64,000 bases of DNA from Pseudomonas antarctica (GTDB lineage: Bacteria; Pseudomonadota; Gammaproteobacteria; Pseudomonadales; Pseudomonadaceae): contig NZ_UYXQ01000005.1 in the NCBI RefSeq assembly GCF_900624995.1, forward strand, positions 154,491 to 218,490, given 5' to 3'. Under the pieces are notes generated by a model. That model did no database searches, was not told the DNA's origin, and was given only the letters and a program-made list of their open reading frames with translations. A program made the position numbers and the translations under genes. The number at the start of each line of letters is the position of its first letter. Position 1 is the first letter of the stretch. Of this stretch, positions 1-8,931 are shown one piece after another.

Positions 1-11
1 TCTAAAAAGGA

Positions 12-119
12 CTACCGCCGTTCGCTGCGAAACGAATGGGTGGTAGCTGTGTGCGGGTTCGCAGACCGAGGATACGAGGAACCCGGCAGACCCGAAGGTC
101 TCCCACACACAGCCACCAT
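12..119 (-). ncRNA. Structured leader, two hairpins, reading leftward
   Basis: Two inverted repeats lie side by side. The outer one pairs GGTGGTAGCTGTGTGCGGG (40-58) with CTCCCACACACAGCCACC (99-116). The second pairs CTACCACCC with GGCGGTAG across 12-46. Read on the minus strand, the second hairpin is followed at once by TCCTTTTTAGA, so it resembles an intrinsic terminator. From memory, similar hairpin pairs precede small hypothetical genes in fluorescent pseudomonads, so this may be the 5' leader of a gene beyond the left edge. It could instead be only a terminator or a repeat. The function is unknown. Confidence 0.4.
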
Positions 120-304
120 AAAATAAACGTCGGGCGCCGAGGCGTCGTCGTTGCATTCATGATGCTTGGTTACACACGTATCGTTAGGGCTGCGAAACCC
201 TATCACCGGCCAATGCCAGCGACGGGGCGAACTATAAGCGCCGATCTGGCTGGCCGCAACGGTCGTGTAGGACGAGCACTTAACCCTCAACCAATGCGGA
301 GCAA

Positions 305-398
305 CTGTGGGAGCCGGGCTTGCCCGCGATGGCGGTGGGTCAGCCGCCGCAAAGAGTGGCTGATCCACCGCCATCGCGGGCAAGCCCGGCTCCCACAG
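305..398. repeat. REP pair (inverted)
   Basis: Two copies of the Pseudomonas REP sequence CTGTGGGAGCCGGGCTTGCC in opposite orientation (305-336 and 367-398) are separated by about 30 bases. The arms are exact reverse complements. This is the CGGGCTTGCCCGCGAT variant. Confidence 0.9.
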
Positions 399-642
399 GG
401 ACTGGCGGTGTGTTTAAGGGGTTGGACTACTCCATGAATTGTCCTTAGGTTTGTCAGATATTACCTACGAACCGAAACGCTCCTGAGTTGTTTGCAGTCG
501 GAACTGTCCTGAATACTAATAAGTTGATGTTCCGGCGGCGCTACAGCCTTTTTGTTTTATTGGTAGGTCATTGAAAGTGCGCTTTTATCGGCCTTGGATC
601 ATTTAAGGTTGAGCCTTGATGATGTTCAATGACGGAGAATTG

Positions 643-1041
643 ATGATGGGTTTTATTAAAGCCGCTGGCGCTGTTCTGGCGTTGGCCGCGACAGGCTCGA
701 TTGCTTATGCGGATAGCCGGATATTGACCGCCTCTATTGACGATAAGGGGCAGGTCACGGCGCAGTCGCCCACCTGGGTGAAAGAGGTAAAGCTGACCGC
801 GCAGCCCGATTACTTTTCAGAGTACAAGGTCCGATTCGTCCCAGGCGTGTTTAAAAAAATGCCACGTTTCTGTACGGTCTCGGTCACGGATGTCAGTTCC
901 AATGAACACATTTTCTATGGGCATGCCAAGTTGGGCAGTGTTCCGGCGATCAATTACGTTAACGTCTTGACGCTCAAGGTCGGTGATGACAAACCTGCAG
1001 GTGATTCGTCGATGGGTTTCATGTTGATGTGTGTTGAATAA
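643..1041 (+). CDS. Small secreted protein, unknown function
   Basis: The product is 132 aa. I chose the ATG at 643 because GGAG at 634-637 sits a normal distance before it; the frame stays open upstream to a TTG at 616, but no ribosome site supports that. Residues 1-24 form a signal peptide with a basic start, a hydrophobic core and an Ala-Tyr-Ala cleavage site before DSR, so the protein is probably periplasmic or secreted. Two cysteines in the mature part (FCTVSV and MCVE) could form a disulfide. I recognise no family. It stands alone, convergent with the alginate lyase, with a shared terminator between them. Confidence 0.75.
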   Translation: MMGFIKAAGAVLALAATGSIAYADSRILTASIDDKGQVTAQSPTWVKEVKLTAQPDYFSEYKVRFVPGVFKKMPRFCTVSVTDVSSNEHIFYGHAKLGSVPAINYVNVLTLKVGDDKPAGDSSMGFMLMCVE

Positions 1042-1053
1042 AATAATGTAACT

Positions 1054-1083
1054 AAGAAGCCCCGTTATTAGCGGGGCGTCTTT
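1054..1083. terminator. Bidirectional terminator between convergent genes
   Basis: The stem GCCCCG (1059-1064) pairs with CGGGGC (1072-1077), followed by GTCTTTG on plus. It sits between the ends of the secreted-protein gene and the alginate lyase gene and could serve both. Confidence 0.75.
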
Positions 1084-1089
1084 GAAGTT

Positions 1090-1755
1090 TCACTCGTGAT
1101 CAATATCCAACTTTGCAAACGTCACCCGTGCGCCTTCTTTACTGTCCCCACTGTTGTCTTGCACATACGCCCCCGCCTTGAAGTACAACGGCTTGGCGCC
1201 CCATGCCGCCCCAATTCGCTCATTCCATTGCCCATCAGCCGCCTCGACACTCAACAACCCGGCTTTATTGAGGTTGATCACATAGGTAAAGCGCTTCTCC
1301 AGCGGCACATTGGAGGCCACGGTAATCACGCGGCCTTCATCTTCATCCGGGCGCATGCGCACTTTGGCGACGATGTTGCCGGTCTGGGTCTTTTCCTTGA
1401 ATTGATACTCGAGCTTGATCAGCGGTTTTTGGCTGTCATAGGCGTGAATTTGGCCAATGACCACTTTGCCGCTGGAGGGCACTTGGTTGACGGCCAGCGT
1501 GGCACGCAGAAAGTTGTCGGCGTCGGTATACGTCCAGTTGCGCAAACGCCCATCAGCGTAGGTTTCACGCAATTCGCTGCGCGGGTAAACGGCGTTTTCG
1601 GTGCGAGTGCCGGTGACCGGTGTCCAGAATTGCACGTCGCTGCCTTCGGCCTGGAAATATTGGTCCTTGAAGCCGCTCAGCAGTTTCGGCGTGTCGATGG
1701 TCGCGGGCGGCGAGCCGACCGGAATGCTCAGGTTCCAGGTGGAAAGGTCGATCAT
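1090..1755 (-). CDS. Polysaccharide lyase family 7, alginate lyase
   Basis: The product is 221 aa, the size of a single PL7 (alginate_lyase2) domain. The three family motifs are visible: RSELRE near residue 60, QIH near residue 103, and YFKAGAYVQ near residue 190, which carry the catalytic Arg, Gln-His and Tyr. PL7 enzymes cleave alginate by beta-elimination. No signal peptide is seen, as in some short Pseudomonas PL7 enzymes, so a cytoplasmic location or non-classical export is possible. An AAGG ribosome site stands 8 bases before the ATG. No alginate biosynthesis or uptake genes are nearby. Substrate preference (polyM, polyG or another uronan) cannot be read from the sequence. Confidence 0.88.
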   Translation of the reverse strand: MIDLSTWNLSIPVGSPPATIDTPKLLSGFKDQYFQAEGSDVQFWTPVTGTRTENAVYPRSELRETYADGRLRNWTYTDADNFLRATLAVNQVPSSGKVVIGQIHAYDSQKPLIKLEYQFKEKTQTGNIVAKVRMRPDEDEGRVITVASNVPLEKRFTYVINLNKAGLLSVEAADGQWNERIGAAWGAKPLYFKAGAYVQDNSGDSKEGARVTFAKLDIDHE

Positions 1756-2065
1756 GGTGTTGGCCTTTTACAGAGGGTGACGGCTTTGGCCCGGGGGCCT
1801 TGCAGGTTCTTTATAGGCGGTGATCGTCTGGTTGTTAAACAATTGCTGGCAATTTATTGGCGTCAGATGAATGCCAAAAAGCCATGTTTCCCATGAGGCG
1901 TGGCCTGTAGGGCTTGACCGTTAGTCGGCTTCCTGGGCTTTGGCGCAATGATGGCACCCACGTCACTTCTGCTTTTTTAGAACCGGGGCTAGAGTGAGAC
2001 CTCAGTGTTTGTCCGGTTTTTATATCAGAAGTGACCGGTGCAGCTCCTCAAGGAAGAGACGTAGA
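1756..2065 (+). promoter_or_regulatory. Gap with a weak sigma-54-like site
   Basis: No gene is seen in these 310 bases between divergent genes. TGGCGCAATGATGGCA at 1941-1956 matches the -24/-12 sigma-54 consensus at GG and GC with correct spacing (9 of 12 fixed positions) and lies about 110 bases before the GGDEF-EAL gene. Chance matches to this motif are common, so the call is weak. Confidence 0.25.
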
Positions 2066-4171
2066 ATGGATTGCGCTCCACACTCAGGCGATGGCAGTTC
2101 GGTACTCTTGGTGGTCGATGACTACCCGGAGAACCTCGTCAGCATGCGTGCGCTTTTGCAGCGTGAAGACTGGCACGTGATGACCGCCGCGTCTGGGCTG
2201 GAAGCCTTGGAGTTGCTGCTCACGCACGAAGTCGACTTGGTGTTGCTGGATGTGCGCATGCCTGGCATGGATGGCTTTGAAGTTGCGCGTCTGATGCGTG
2301 GCAGCCAGCGTACGCGCATGACACCGATCATCTTTCTGACCGCCCACGCCCAGTCACCAGCCTCTGTTCTGGAAGGCTATGCCAGCGGCGCCATCGATTA
2401 TCTGTTCAAGCCGTTTGACCCGCATATTCTCAAGCCCAAGGTGCAGGCCTTGCTGGAGCACCAGCGCAAACGCCGGGCGTTGCAGCGCCTGAGTCATGAC
2501 TTGGAGTCCGCGCGCGCCTTTAATGCCTCGGTACTCGACAACGCCGCCGAAGGCATCCTGGTGGTGGGCGAGGGCAGTGTGATCCAGTACGCCAATCCGG
2601 CCATTTCGAGGCTGCTGAATGCCACGATGGCCGAGTTGCAGGGCGAGAGCTTCTTGAGCTTTCTGCAAAAACCCCACGTGCCCGCCTGGCTGGGCTTTGC
2701 GATGTACGAGGCGTATCGCAAAGGCGAGACGTGGCGCCAGCACGACGCCATTTTGCGCACGGGTCGCGGGCAGCAGGTGCCAGTGGCCTTGTCCTGCGCG
2801 CCGTTGCCCGCCGAGCAGAAGGCCATGGTGGTGACGGTGCTGGACATGTCCGAGGTGCGCCATCTGCATCAGCAATTGGAGTTTCAGGCTGTTACCGACC
2901 CGTTGACCGGGTTGCTGAACCGGCGAGGTTTTTACCAGGCGGTGGAAAACACGTTGCTGCGCAGCGAACGTAACGAGCTGTCGCTGGTGTTGCTGTACTT
3001 GGACCTCGACGGCTTCAAACGCGTCAACGACTCGTTGGGCCACGATGCGGGGGACCGGGTGCTGCGCTGGGTTTCACAGCAGATGCAGGCGTGTTTGCGG
3101 CCTTATGACATTCTCGCTCGCATGGGAGGGGACGAGTTCACCGCGTTGCTGGAACTGGAACTCCCGGAGCAGGCGGCAAAGATTTCGGAAAAGTTGATCG
3201 AGCGTGTGTCCGTGTGCCAACAGGTCGATGGTTTGGATGTGATGCTCGGCGTCAGCATTGGCATTGCGACGTTCCCGGACTGTGGCTCGGACTTGAACGG
3301 CCTGCTGCGCGCGGCGGATATCGCGATGTACGAAGCCAAGCGCTCGGGGCGTCAGCAATATCGCTATTACGATCAGGAAATGAACGGTCGGGCACGCTCG
3401 CGCCTGATGCTCGAAGACAGCGTGCGAACGGCCATCCAGAACAAAGACTTCACCTTGGTGTACCAGCCCCAGGTGTCGCTGGAAGACGGTCGTTTGCGCG
3501 GCGTCGAGGCGCTGTTGCGCTGGCAGCACCCAAGCGTCGGTGACGTGCCGCCGGGTCTGTTTTTACCGTTGCTGGAAGAAGCGCGGCTGATCAGCCAGTT
3601 GAGCGCCTGGATCTACCAGCAAGTCGCCGCCCAGCGCCAGGCCTGGCAGACCAGCTTCGATGAAGCGTTGGTGCTGAGCGTGAGCTTGAGCAGCAGCCAG
3701 TTCAATATGCCCAATCTGGCCAGCCAACTGCAGCAGATACTTGAGCGACATGGGTTGCAGGGGCGGCAGTTGGAGGTGGAAATCAGTGAAGACAGCCTGA
3801 TGAGTAACCTTGAAGAAACCAACAAGCAGCTAAAGTTATTGCGTCAGATCGGGGTGCGTATCGCCTTGGATGACTTCGGGTTGGGTCAGTGTTCGCTGGC
3901 CCACTTGCGTGATCTGGAGTTCGATACGCTCAAGCTGGACCCGCAATTGGTGGCGCGCCTGCCGGGCTCGGTGCGTGATGCAGCGATGGCCCGCAGCATC
4001 ATTCAGTTGTGCGGGCATTTTGATGTGTTGGTGATCGCCGAGGGCGTGGAAACCTTTGAACAGTCCCAGTGGCTCAAGGCCAACGGTTGTTCGTTGATTC
4101 AGGGGCCCTGGGCCGCGCAGCCGCTGAGGCCCGAGGAAATGGCTGACTGGTCCCACGCGCGTCTGCTTTGA
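2066..4171 (+). CDS. Response regulator with PAS, GGDEF and EAL domains
   Basis: The product is 701 aa. The ATG at 2066 follows AGGAAGAG; the frame extends upstream without an initiation signal. Domains in order: receiver (1-135, phosphoacceptor Asp62 in LLDVRMPGMDG, conserved Lys115 in FKPFDP), PAS (about 165-285), GGDEF (about 290-440) and EAL (445-700). The cyclase motif GGDEF is intact, with an RPYD product-inhibition I-site five residues before it. In the phosphodiesterase half EAL, DDFG and the catalytic Lys are kept, but the metal-binding Asn of the usual VNLS motif is Ser (SVSLSSSQ), and the loop-6 motif is LGQCSL. The enzyme is probably a phosphorylation-controlled diguanylate cyclase whose c-di-GMP phosphodiesterase activity may be weak. 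No partner histidine kinase is adjacent. Confidence 0.9.
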   Translation: MDCAPHSGDGSSVLLVVDDYPENLVSMRALLQREDWHVMTAASGLEALELLLTHEVDLVLLDVRMPGMDGFEVARLMRGSQRTRMTPIIFLTAHAQSPASVLEGYASGAIDYLFKPFDPHILKPKVQALLEHQRKRRALQRLSHDLESARAFNASVLDNAAEGILVVGEGSVIQYANPAISRLLNATMAELQGESFLSFLQKPHVPAWLGFAMYEAYRKGETWRQHDAILRTGRGQQVPVALSCAPLPAEQKAMVVTVLDMSEVRHLHQQLEFQAVTDPLTGLLNRRGFYQAVENTLLRSERNELSLVLLYLDLDGFKRVNDSLGHDAGDRVLRWVSQQMQACLRPYDILARMGGDEFTALLELELPEQAAKISEKLIERVSVCQQVDGLDVMLGVSIGIATFPDCGSDLNGLLRAADIAMYEAKRSGRQQYRYYDQEMNGRARSRLMLEDSVRTAIQNKDFTLVYQPQVSLEDGRLRGVEALLRWQHPSVGDVPPGLFLPLLEEARLISQLSAWIYQQVAAQRQAWQTSFDEALVLSVSLSSSQFNMPNLASQLQQILERHGLQGRQLEVEISEDSLMSNLEETNKQLKLLRQIGVRIALDDFGLGQCSLAHLRDLEFDTLKLDPQLVARLPGSVRDAAMARSIIQLCGHFDVLVIAEGVETFEQSQWLKANGCSLIQGPWAAQPLRPEEMADWSHARLL

Positions 4172-4213
4172 ATTCGCTACACTGGCGCCCATTCGTTCCC
4201 TGTTGCAGACCCC

Positions 4214-4714
4214 ATGATCGCGCTGAAGTACCTCCAGGCCTACCCCGCAGCTCTCCAGGAGCAAGTGCGCCAACTGATCGCCAAGGACCAGTTGGGTGCC
4301 TACCTGGAGCAGCGTTACCCCGAGCGCCATGCGGTGCAGAGTGACAAGGCGCTGTACAGCTACGCCTTGGCCTTGAAGCAGGAACACCTGCGTAACGCGC
4401 CGGCCATCGACAAAGTGCTGTTCGACAACCGCCTCGACCTGACCCACCGCGCGTTGGGCCTGCACACCACGATTTCACGGGTGCAGGGTGGCAACCTCAA
4501 ATCCAAGAAAGAGATTCGCATTGCCTCGCTGTTCAAAGAGGCCGCGCCGCAATTTCTGCGCATGATCGTGGTGCACGAGCTGGCGCACTTCAAAGAGTCA
4601 GACCACAACAAGGCGTTCTACAAACTCTGCGACTACATGATGCCCGGCTATCATCAGGTGGAATTCGACCTGCGGGTGTACCTCACGTATCGCGACTTAC
4701 AGGGCAAGCCCTAA
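4214..4714 (+). CDS. YgjP-like (DUF45) metallopeptidase
   Basis: The product is 166 aa with the zinc motif VHELAHFKESDHNKAFY at about 119-135: HELAH gives two His ligands and the downstream His-Asn fits the YgjP/DUF45 (M48-like) family. No membrane segment or signal peptide is seen, so it should be cytoplasmic. The substrate is unknown. It lies 42 bases after the GGDEF-EAL gene and 19 bases before the winged-helix gene, so the three may be co-transcribed. Confidence 0.8.
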   Translation: MIALKYLQAYPAALQEQVRQLIAKDQLGAYLEQRYPERHAVQSDKALYSYALALKQEHLRNAPAIDKVLFDNRLDLTHRALGLHTTISRVQGGNLKSKKEIRIASLFKEAAPQFLRMIVVHELAHFKESDHNKAFYKLCDYMMPGYHQVEFDLRVYLTYRDLQGKP

Positions 4715-4733
4715 CCTCACCAGGCGACCCACC

Positions 4734-5030
4734 ATGGACGTGAGCAAGACCAAAAGCAGTTTCTACCGCCGCCTGTATGTGGCGTACCTGATCGACAGCG
4801 GGCAGGCCAGCAGCGTCCCGGCGTTGACCGACGCCACCGGCATGCCGCGGCGCACAGCGCAGGACACGATTGCAGCGCTGGCCGACCTGGATATCGTGTG
4901 CGAGTTCGAGCAGGCAGACGGCGCGCGCAATCATGCCGGGCACTATCGGATTCGTAGCTGGGGGGCGATTGATCGCGGGTGGATCGAGGCGAACCTGGCG
5001 GGGATCAAGCAGGTGTTGGGTTATCCCTGA
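4734..5030 (+). CDS. Small winged-helix DNA-binding protein
   Basis: The product is 98 aa. The middle (about residues 26-60, VPALTDATGMPRRTAQDTIAALADL) reads as a helix-turn-helix in a winged-helix fold, followed by a short wing rich in charged residues. There is no ligand domain. It follows the YgjP-like metallopeptidase gene closely and is probably in the same transcript. Its targets are unknown. Similar short proteins occur in many pseudomonads, and I know of no studied member. Confidence 0.7.
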   Translation: MDVSKTKSSFYRRLYVAYLIDSGQASSVPALTDATGMPRRTAQDTIAALADLDIVCEFEQADGARNHAGHYRIRSWGAIDRGWIEANLAGIKQVLGYP

Positions 5031-5053
5031 GTGAGGCGGTGATTGGGCTGACG

Positions 5054-5139
5054 CTTTCGCGAGCAAGCCCGCTCCCACATTCGACCGCGTTTCAAAGGGT
5101 GTACACGGTTAAATGTGGGAGCGGGCTTGCTCGCGAAGA
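5054..5139. repeat. REP pair (inverted)
   Basis: Two REP copies of the GGGCTTGCTCGCGAA type face each other between the winged-helix and elaA genes. The right arm ends only a few bases from the elaA stop codon. Confidence 0.9.
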
Positions 5140-5144
5140 GGGCA

Positions 5145-5597
5145 TCAAGCGCGCCGCATACCAATATGTGGAATATCATCTTCCAAATATTCCTCACCCT
5201 CCACCACAAACCCATACCGCGCGTAATACCCCTGCAAATGCGCCTGGGCTGACAGAAAGATCGGCGTCTCAGGCCAGATATCTTCAATGCGCTTGAGGGC
5301 CTCTTCCATCATCTGATGGCCCAGCCCGGTGCCGCGTGCCACTGGCGCGACGATCACCCGGCCGATCACCACATCACCGCCCTGGGTCTCCGGGTCCAGC
5401 AGGCGCAGGTAAGCCACCAACGCGTCATCTTTCCAGGCCATCAGGTGGTGGGTATCACCCGCAAGATCCTGCCCGTCGAGGTCCGGATAAACGCACTGCT
5501 GTTCGACGACAAAGACCTCGCTGCGCAGACGCAAAATGGCGTACAGCTGCTCCTTGCCCAAGTCATCGTGGTGTTTGCAAACCCAATCAACCGTCAT
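5145..5597 (-). CDS. elaA: ElaA-type GNAT N-acetyltransferase
   Basis: The product is 150 aa, the normal ElaA length. The N-terminal pattern LYAILRLRSEVFVVEQQCVYPDLDG is typical of ElaA. The acetyl-CoA binding stretch follows near residues 79-96 (IGRVIVAPVARGTGLGHQMM) with the RGTGLG loop. The C-terminal YARYGFVVEGEEYLEDDIPHIGM is also family-typical. It is predicted to be a cytoplasmic acetyltransferase whose substrate is not established. It is a single gene, convergent with the winged-helix gene. Confidence 0.88.
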   Translation of the reverse strand: MTVDWVCKHHDDLGKEQLYAILRLRSEVFVVEQQCVYPDLDGQDLAGDTHHLMAWKDDALVAYLRLLDPETQGGDVVIGRVIVAPVARGTGLGHQMMEEALKRIEDIWPETPIFLSAQAHLQGYYARYGFVVEGEEYLEDDIPHIGMRRA

Positions 5598-5796
5598 GGT
5601 GTGCTCTCTTAATTAATGGCTGTGGCCGATAGTAAGCGCGACGTGCACTGCTGTCTAAATTCGGCATTTTTGTGAATGGCGTCAATTTGCCATCATTCAG
5701 TGCGATCGCCGCTGAGTTCTTTGTGTAATCTGCAATACAGGCTTATTGATGAGCTACTGTTATCAGGCTACTGCCTGCCCGCCAAGGACTTTAAGC

Positions 5797-6534
5797 ATGC
5801 CGCGATTTGCTCGTGCCGTTGCTTTGATAGGAGTGTTGCTGCTGGCCCAGCCTGCGGCCGCACAACGTCTGCGCCTGGTAGCGGATGCCTGGCCGCCTTT
5901 TACGGACGCCACCTTGATCAACGGCGGGTTGGCTACCGATATCGTCAGCACCGCCTTGGCTCGCGCCGGCTACGCGAGTGATTTTGAACAAGTGCCTTGG
6001 GCGCGGGCATTGATGGGCGTAGGCGATGGCCGCTATGACGTGCTGATCAATGCCTGGTACGATGATGCGCGGACGCAACTGGGGCAGTTTTCCGCTGAAT
6101 ACTTGTTGAACCGTGTGCGCTTTATCAAGCGCCGCGACGACCCCGTTGATTATCAGAGCCTGGAACAACTGCACGATCAGCCTATCGCTGTAGTGCGCGG
6201 TTATGCCTATTCGGCGGCCTTCGATCAGGATGCGCAGCTGCACAAAGTGCCTGTGCATAACTTCGCCATGGCCGTGCGCATGCTCGCTGCTCAGCGCGTA
6301 AACCTGACGCTGGAAGATGAATATGTTGCGCGCTATTACTTGGCGCGTGAATCGCCCCGGGTGCGCAATGCGGTGGAGTTTTTACCCAAGCCGCTGAGTG
6401 AAAACAGCCTGCATATCCTGGTCAGCCTGAAGAACCCTGAGCATGAGCAGATCGTCGCCAGTTTTGACCGGGAGATTGCCAAGATGAAGGTTGATGGCAG
6501 TTATGCTCGGTTGATGAAGGCGCATGGGATGTAG
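5797..6534 (+). CDS. Periplasmic solute-binding protein, family 3-like
   Basis: The product is 245 aa. The ATG at 5797 follows AAGGA with 8-base spacing; an in-frame upstream extension to 5746 lacks one. A signal peptide (1-22, cleavage after AAA) precedes a two-lobed SBP_bac_3 domain beginning RLRLVADAWPPF. No permease or ATPase gene is adjacent, so it is an orphan binding protein. The ligand cannot be told, though the family usually binds amino acids or related small molecules. Many orphan members in Pseudomonas have unknown roles. Confidence 0.8.
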   Translation: MPRFARAVALIGVLLLAQPAAAQRLRLVADAWPPFTDATLINGGLATDIVSTALARAGYASDFEQVPWARALMGVGDGRYDVLINAWYDDARTQLGQFSAEYLLNRVRFIKRRDDPVDYQSLEQLHDQPIAVVRGYAYSAAFDQDAQLHKVPVHNFAMAVRMLAAQRVNLTLEDEYVARYYLARESPRVRNAVEFLPKPLSENSLHILVSLKNPEHEQIVASFDREIAKMKVDGSYARLMKAHGM

Positions 6535-6549
6535 GGTGCTTGAGGGCTC

Positions 6550-6612
6550 CATCGCGGGCAAGCCCGGCGCCCACAGGTAACCGCATTCCAATGTGGGCTT
6601 GCCTGCGATAGC
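6550..6612. repeat. REP pair, partly decayed
   Basis: An inverted REP pair with an incomplete right arm (ATGTGGGCTTGCCTGCGAT lacks the GAGC portion). It lies just beyond the stop codons of two convergent genes. Confidence 0.8.
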
Positions 6613-6615
6613 GAT

Positions 6616-8799
6616 TTAGGCCGCGCGAGTGTCTTTGATCAGGTGCGCCGCCAACGTCCGCAACGGCCCCAGCTGCCGGCAGATCAACGCCAACTGCGTC
6701 TGCACCAACCGCTGCCCTTCATCGATCTCCTCCGGCATCTGCTCCAGCTCTGCTGCCAACGCTTCTTCGGCATCGCTCTGAATCGCAACCGGCTGCTTGT
6801 TGGCCAGCCCCGTGGCGATTTCGTCGATGCTCGCCGCCAGGCTTTTACCAGCGCCGTCGATCAAGTGCTCACGCACTTCGGCCGGTAGTTGCGTCTCGCG
6901 ATGGGCACCCAGCCCTGAGAGGTAGCTGAGCAAGGTGTGCGACAGCACCAGGAAGCGGAAGCCTACGTCAGCCTCTTTGCGAAAGTGCCCCGGCTCCATC
7001 AGCATGTTCGCCAGCGTGGTCGACAGCGCCGCATCGGCGTTGTGCGCGTTGCGCCGGGCCAGTCGGTAGGCCAGGTCGTCGCTTTTGCCTGCGGCGTATT
7101 GCTGCATGATCTGGCGCAGGTAGATGCTGTTGCAGGTCAGGGTGTTGGCCAGCACCTTGTTCAGGCGCCGGCCTTGCCAGTCCGGCAGGAACAGGAAGAC
7201 GGCCAGGCCCGCGATCAGGCTGCCAATCAGCGTATCGAACAGCCGTGGCAGGAACAGCCCGTAACCATCGCCGACTTGGTTGAAGCAGAACAACACCATC
7301 AGCGTGATCGCCGCCGTGGCCAGGGTGTAGCGCGTGGTGCGGTTGATAAAGAACACCAGGCCTGCAGCAATGGCGAACAGCGATTGCACCAGCGGGCTGG
7401 GGAACAGGTCGAACAGCGCCCAGGCCACGGTCAGGCCAATGGCGGTGCCGATAATCCGCTGGCCGAGCTTGCGCCGGGTAGCGCCGTAGTTGGGCTGGCA
7501 GACGAACAGGGTGGTGAGGATGATCCAGTAGCCCTGGGAGGCGTGAATCGCATGCAGAGTGCCGTAGCCAATGGTCAATGCCAGGGCGAGGCGCAAGGCA
7601 TGGCGAAACAGCAACGACGTCGGCGTCAGTTGCGTGCGCAGGCGCGTCCACATCTCTTTCAGGTTGCGCGGGGCACGGTCCAGCAGGTTGCTGTCGGTGG
7701 CATCCGCGAGGGAGTCGGGGTTGCTGGCGTCGCCCAACAGGCGGTCGAGCGTGGACAAGTTGGCCGCCAAGGCCCGCAACGAGCGCAACAGGCCACGCCA
7801 TGCGGGGTTGCTCTGGATGCGCAGGTGCTCCAGCGAGGCATTCAAGTCACCCAGCGCTTCGGCGAAACTGTCGTCATAAATGAAGGGCTGACGCAGTTGG
7901 ATCGACTCGCCCAGTGTCTGGCAGGCTTTGCCTTGCTGGCGCAGCAGGCGCTGACAGCGAAACAGCACGTCGCTGTGGAAGAAGGCGTCGGCCAGGGCGT
8001 TATACGGGTAGTGGGAGGAGCTTGCGCGCTCGTGGATGTCTTGGGCCAGGAAGTAGAGCTTCAAGTAGCGGCTGACTTTCGAACCCGGCCGACCATTGCC
8101 TACGCGGTGCAGGATTATTTCCTTCGCGGCATTGAGCGCCGCAACGACGCGCCCGTTTTGCTGGGCCAGTTCCAGGCGGCGCGCTTCTACGTCCAGTTGA
8201 CGGATCGGTTCGAACAGCGATGATTTGAGCTTGAGGTAACGCCCCAGCTCGCGAAACAGCCGCGCCAGGCTTTGCTGCACCGGCTGGTTGGAAAACAGCG
8301 CCTGCCACAGTACCGACAGCACGCCATACCACGCGGCACCGGCCACCAGCAGCAGCGGTTCGTGCCAGAAGTCAGAGACGGCACCGCCGCGCTGGTCCAC
8401 GCCAATCATGGTGTAGACCGACAAAATTAGCGTCGCCGAAGCAATCGCGCCATAGCGTTCGCCCAGCGCCCCGAGCATCGTCAGGCAGAAACTGGCCAGG
8501 GCCAGGGCGATGGCGAAGATCCACGGATAGGGAAACAGCAGCTCCACCGACAGTGCGGCGATGCTGAAACACACCAGCGTTACAGCCAAGGCATTGAGCC
8601 GGCCTTGCCAACTGTCGTCGGTCTCGGCCAGGGCGCTGGCGATAATCCCCAGGAACAGCGGGATCAGCAGCGCCATTTCATCCTGATACCAGCACAGCGC
8701 CATGCTGCCGGTGAGGGCAATGAATACCCGTACGCTGTAACTGAATTTATCCAGCGCCCACAGGCGCCGCATGGACTGCTTGAACGAGGTCGATGACAT
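6616..8799 (-). CDS. yccS: YccS/YhfK-type FUSC-family inner-membrane protein
   Basis: The product is 727 aa. It has the two-block architecture of the YccS family: an N-terminal hydrophobic block (about residues 20-165), a long soluble stretch (about 170-390), a second hydrophobic block (about 395-540, including the FUSC-like TTLFVCQPNYGATRRKLGQRIIG) and a soluble tail. Related FUSC/AaeB proteins export aromatic acids, but the role of YccS itself is not established. It is a single gene whose stop lies against a REP. Confidence 0.87.
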   Translation of the reverse strand: MSSTSFKQSMRRLWALDKFSYSVRVFIALTGSMALCWYQDEMALLIPLFLGIIASALAETDDSWQGRLNALAVTLVCFSIAALSVELLFPYPWIFAIALALASFCLTMLGALGERYGAIASATLILSVYTMIGVDQRGGAVSDFWHEPLLLVAGAAWYGVLSVLWQALFSNQPVQQSLARLFRELGRYLKLKSSLFEPIRQLDVEARRLELAQQNGRVVAALNAAKEIILHRVGNGRPGSKVSRYLKLYFLAQDIHERASSSHYPYNALADAFFHSDVLFRCQRLLRQQGKACQTLGESIQLRQPFIYDDSFAEALGDLNASLEHLRIQSNPAWRGLLRSLRALAANLSTLDRLLGDASNPDSLADATDSNLLDRAPRNLKEMWTRLRTQLTPTSLLFRHALRLALALTIGYGTLHAIHASQGYWIILTTLFVCQPNYGATRRKLGQRIIGTAIGLTVAWALFDLFPSPLVQSLFAIAAGLVFFINRTTRYTLATAAITLMVLFCFNQVGDGYGLFLPRLFDTLIGSLIAGLAVFLFLPDWQGRRLNKVLANTLTCNSIYLRQIMQQYAAGKSDDLAYRLARRNAHNADAALSTTLANMLMEPGHFRKEADVGFRFLVLSHTLLSYLSGLGAHRETQLPAEVREHLIDGAGKSLAASIDEIATGLANKQPVAIQSDAEEALAAELEQMPEEIDEGQRLVQTQLALICRQLGPLRTLAAHLIKDTRAA

Positions 8800-8931
8800 G
8801 AAGTCTGGTGTCTTCCGGGACGATGCCGCTAAATTGAGCTATCAAGGACGCCACGGCAAGCGTGGCGATCACATCAATTGCGCAAAATAACTTCCAGGCA
8901 CACCACAAAACCAATGTGGGAGTACATGTCG

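Larger units (their letters stand above)
1..642. other. Gene-free left edge with hairpins and a REP pair
   Basis: I see no convincing coding region here. Frames open on both strands are low-complexity shadows of palindromes. The stretch holds two hairpins at 12-119, a REP pair at 305-398, and an AT-richer segment at about 500-610 that should contain the promoter of the secreted-protein gene starting at 643. Confidence 0.7.

Noticed and set aside
305..398. Inverted REP pairs as CRISPR or transposon ends
   Set aside because: They are short, single inverted pairs without spacers or transposase genes and match the known Pseudomonas REP sequence.
1096..1896. Plus-strand frame over the alginate lyase
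   Set aside because: The minus strand carries intact PL7 motifs, so this is antisense.
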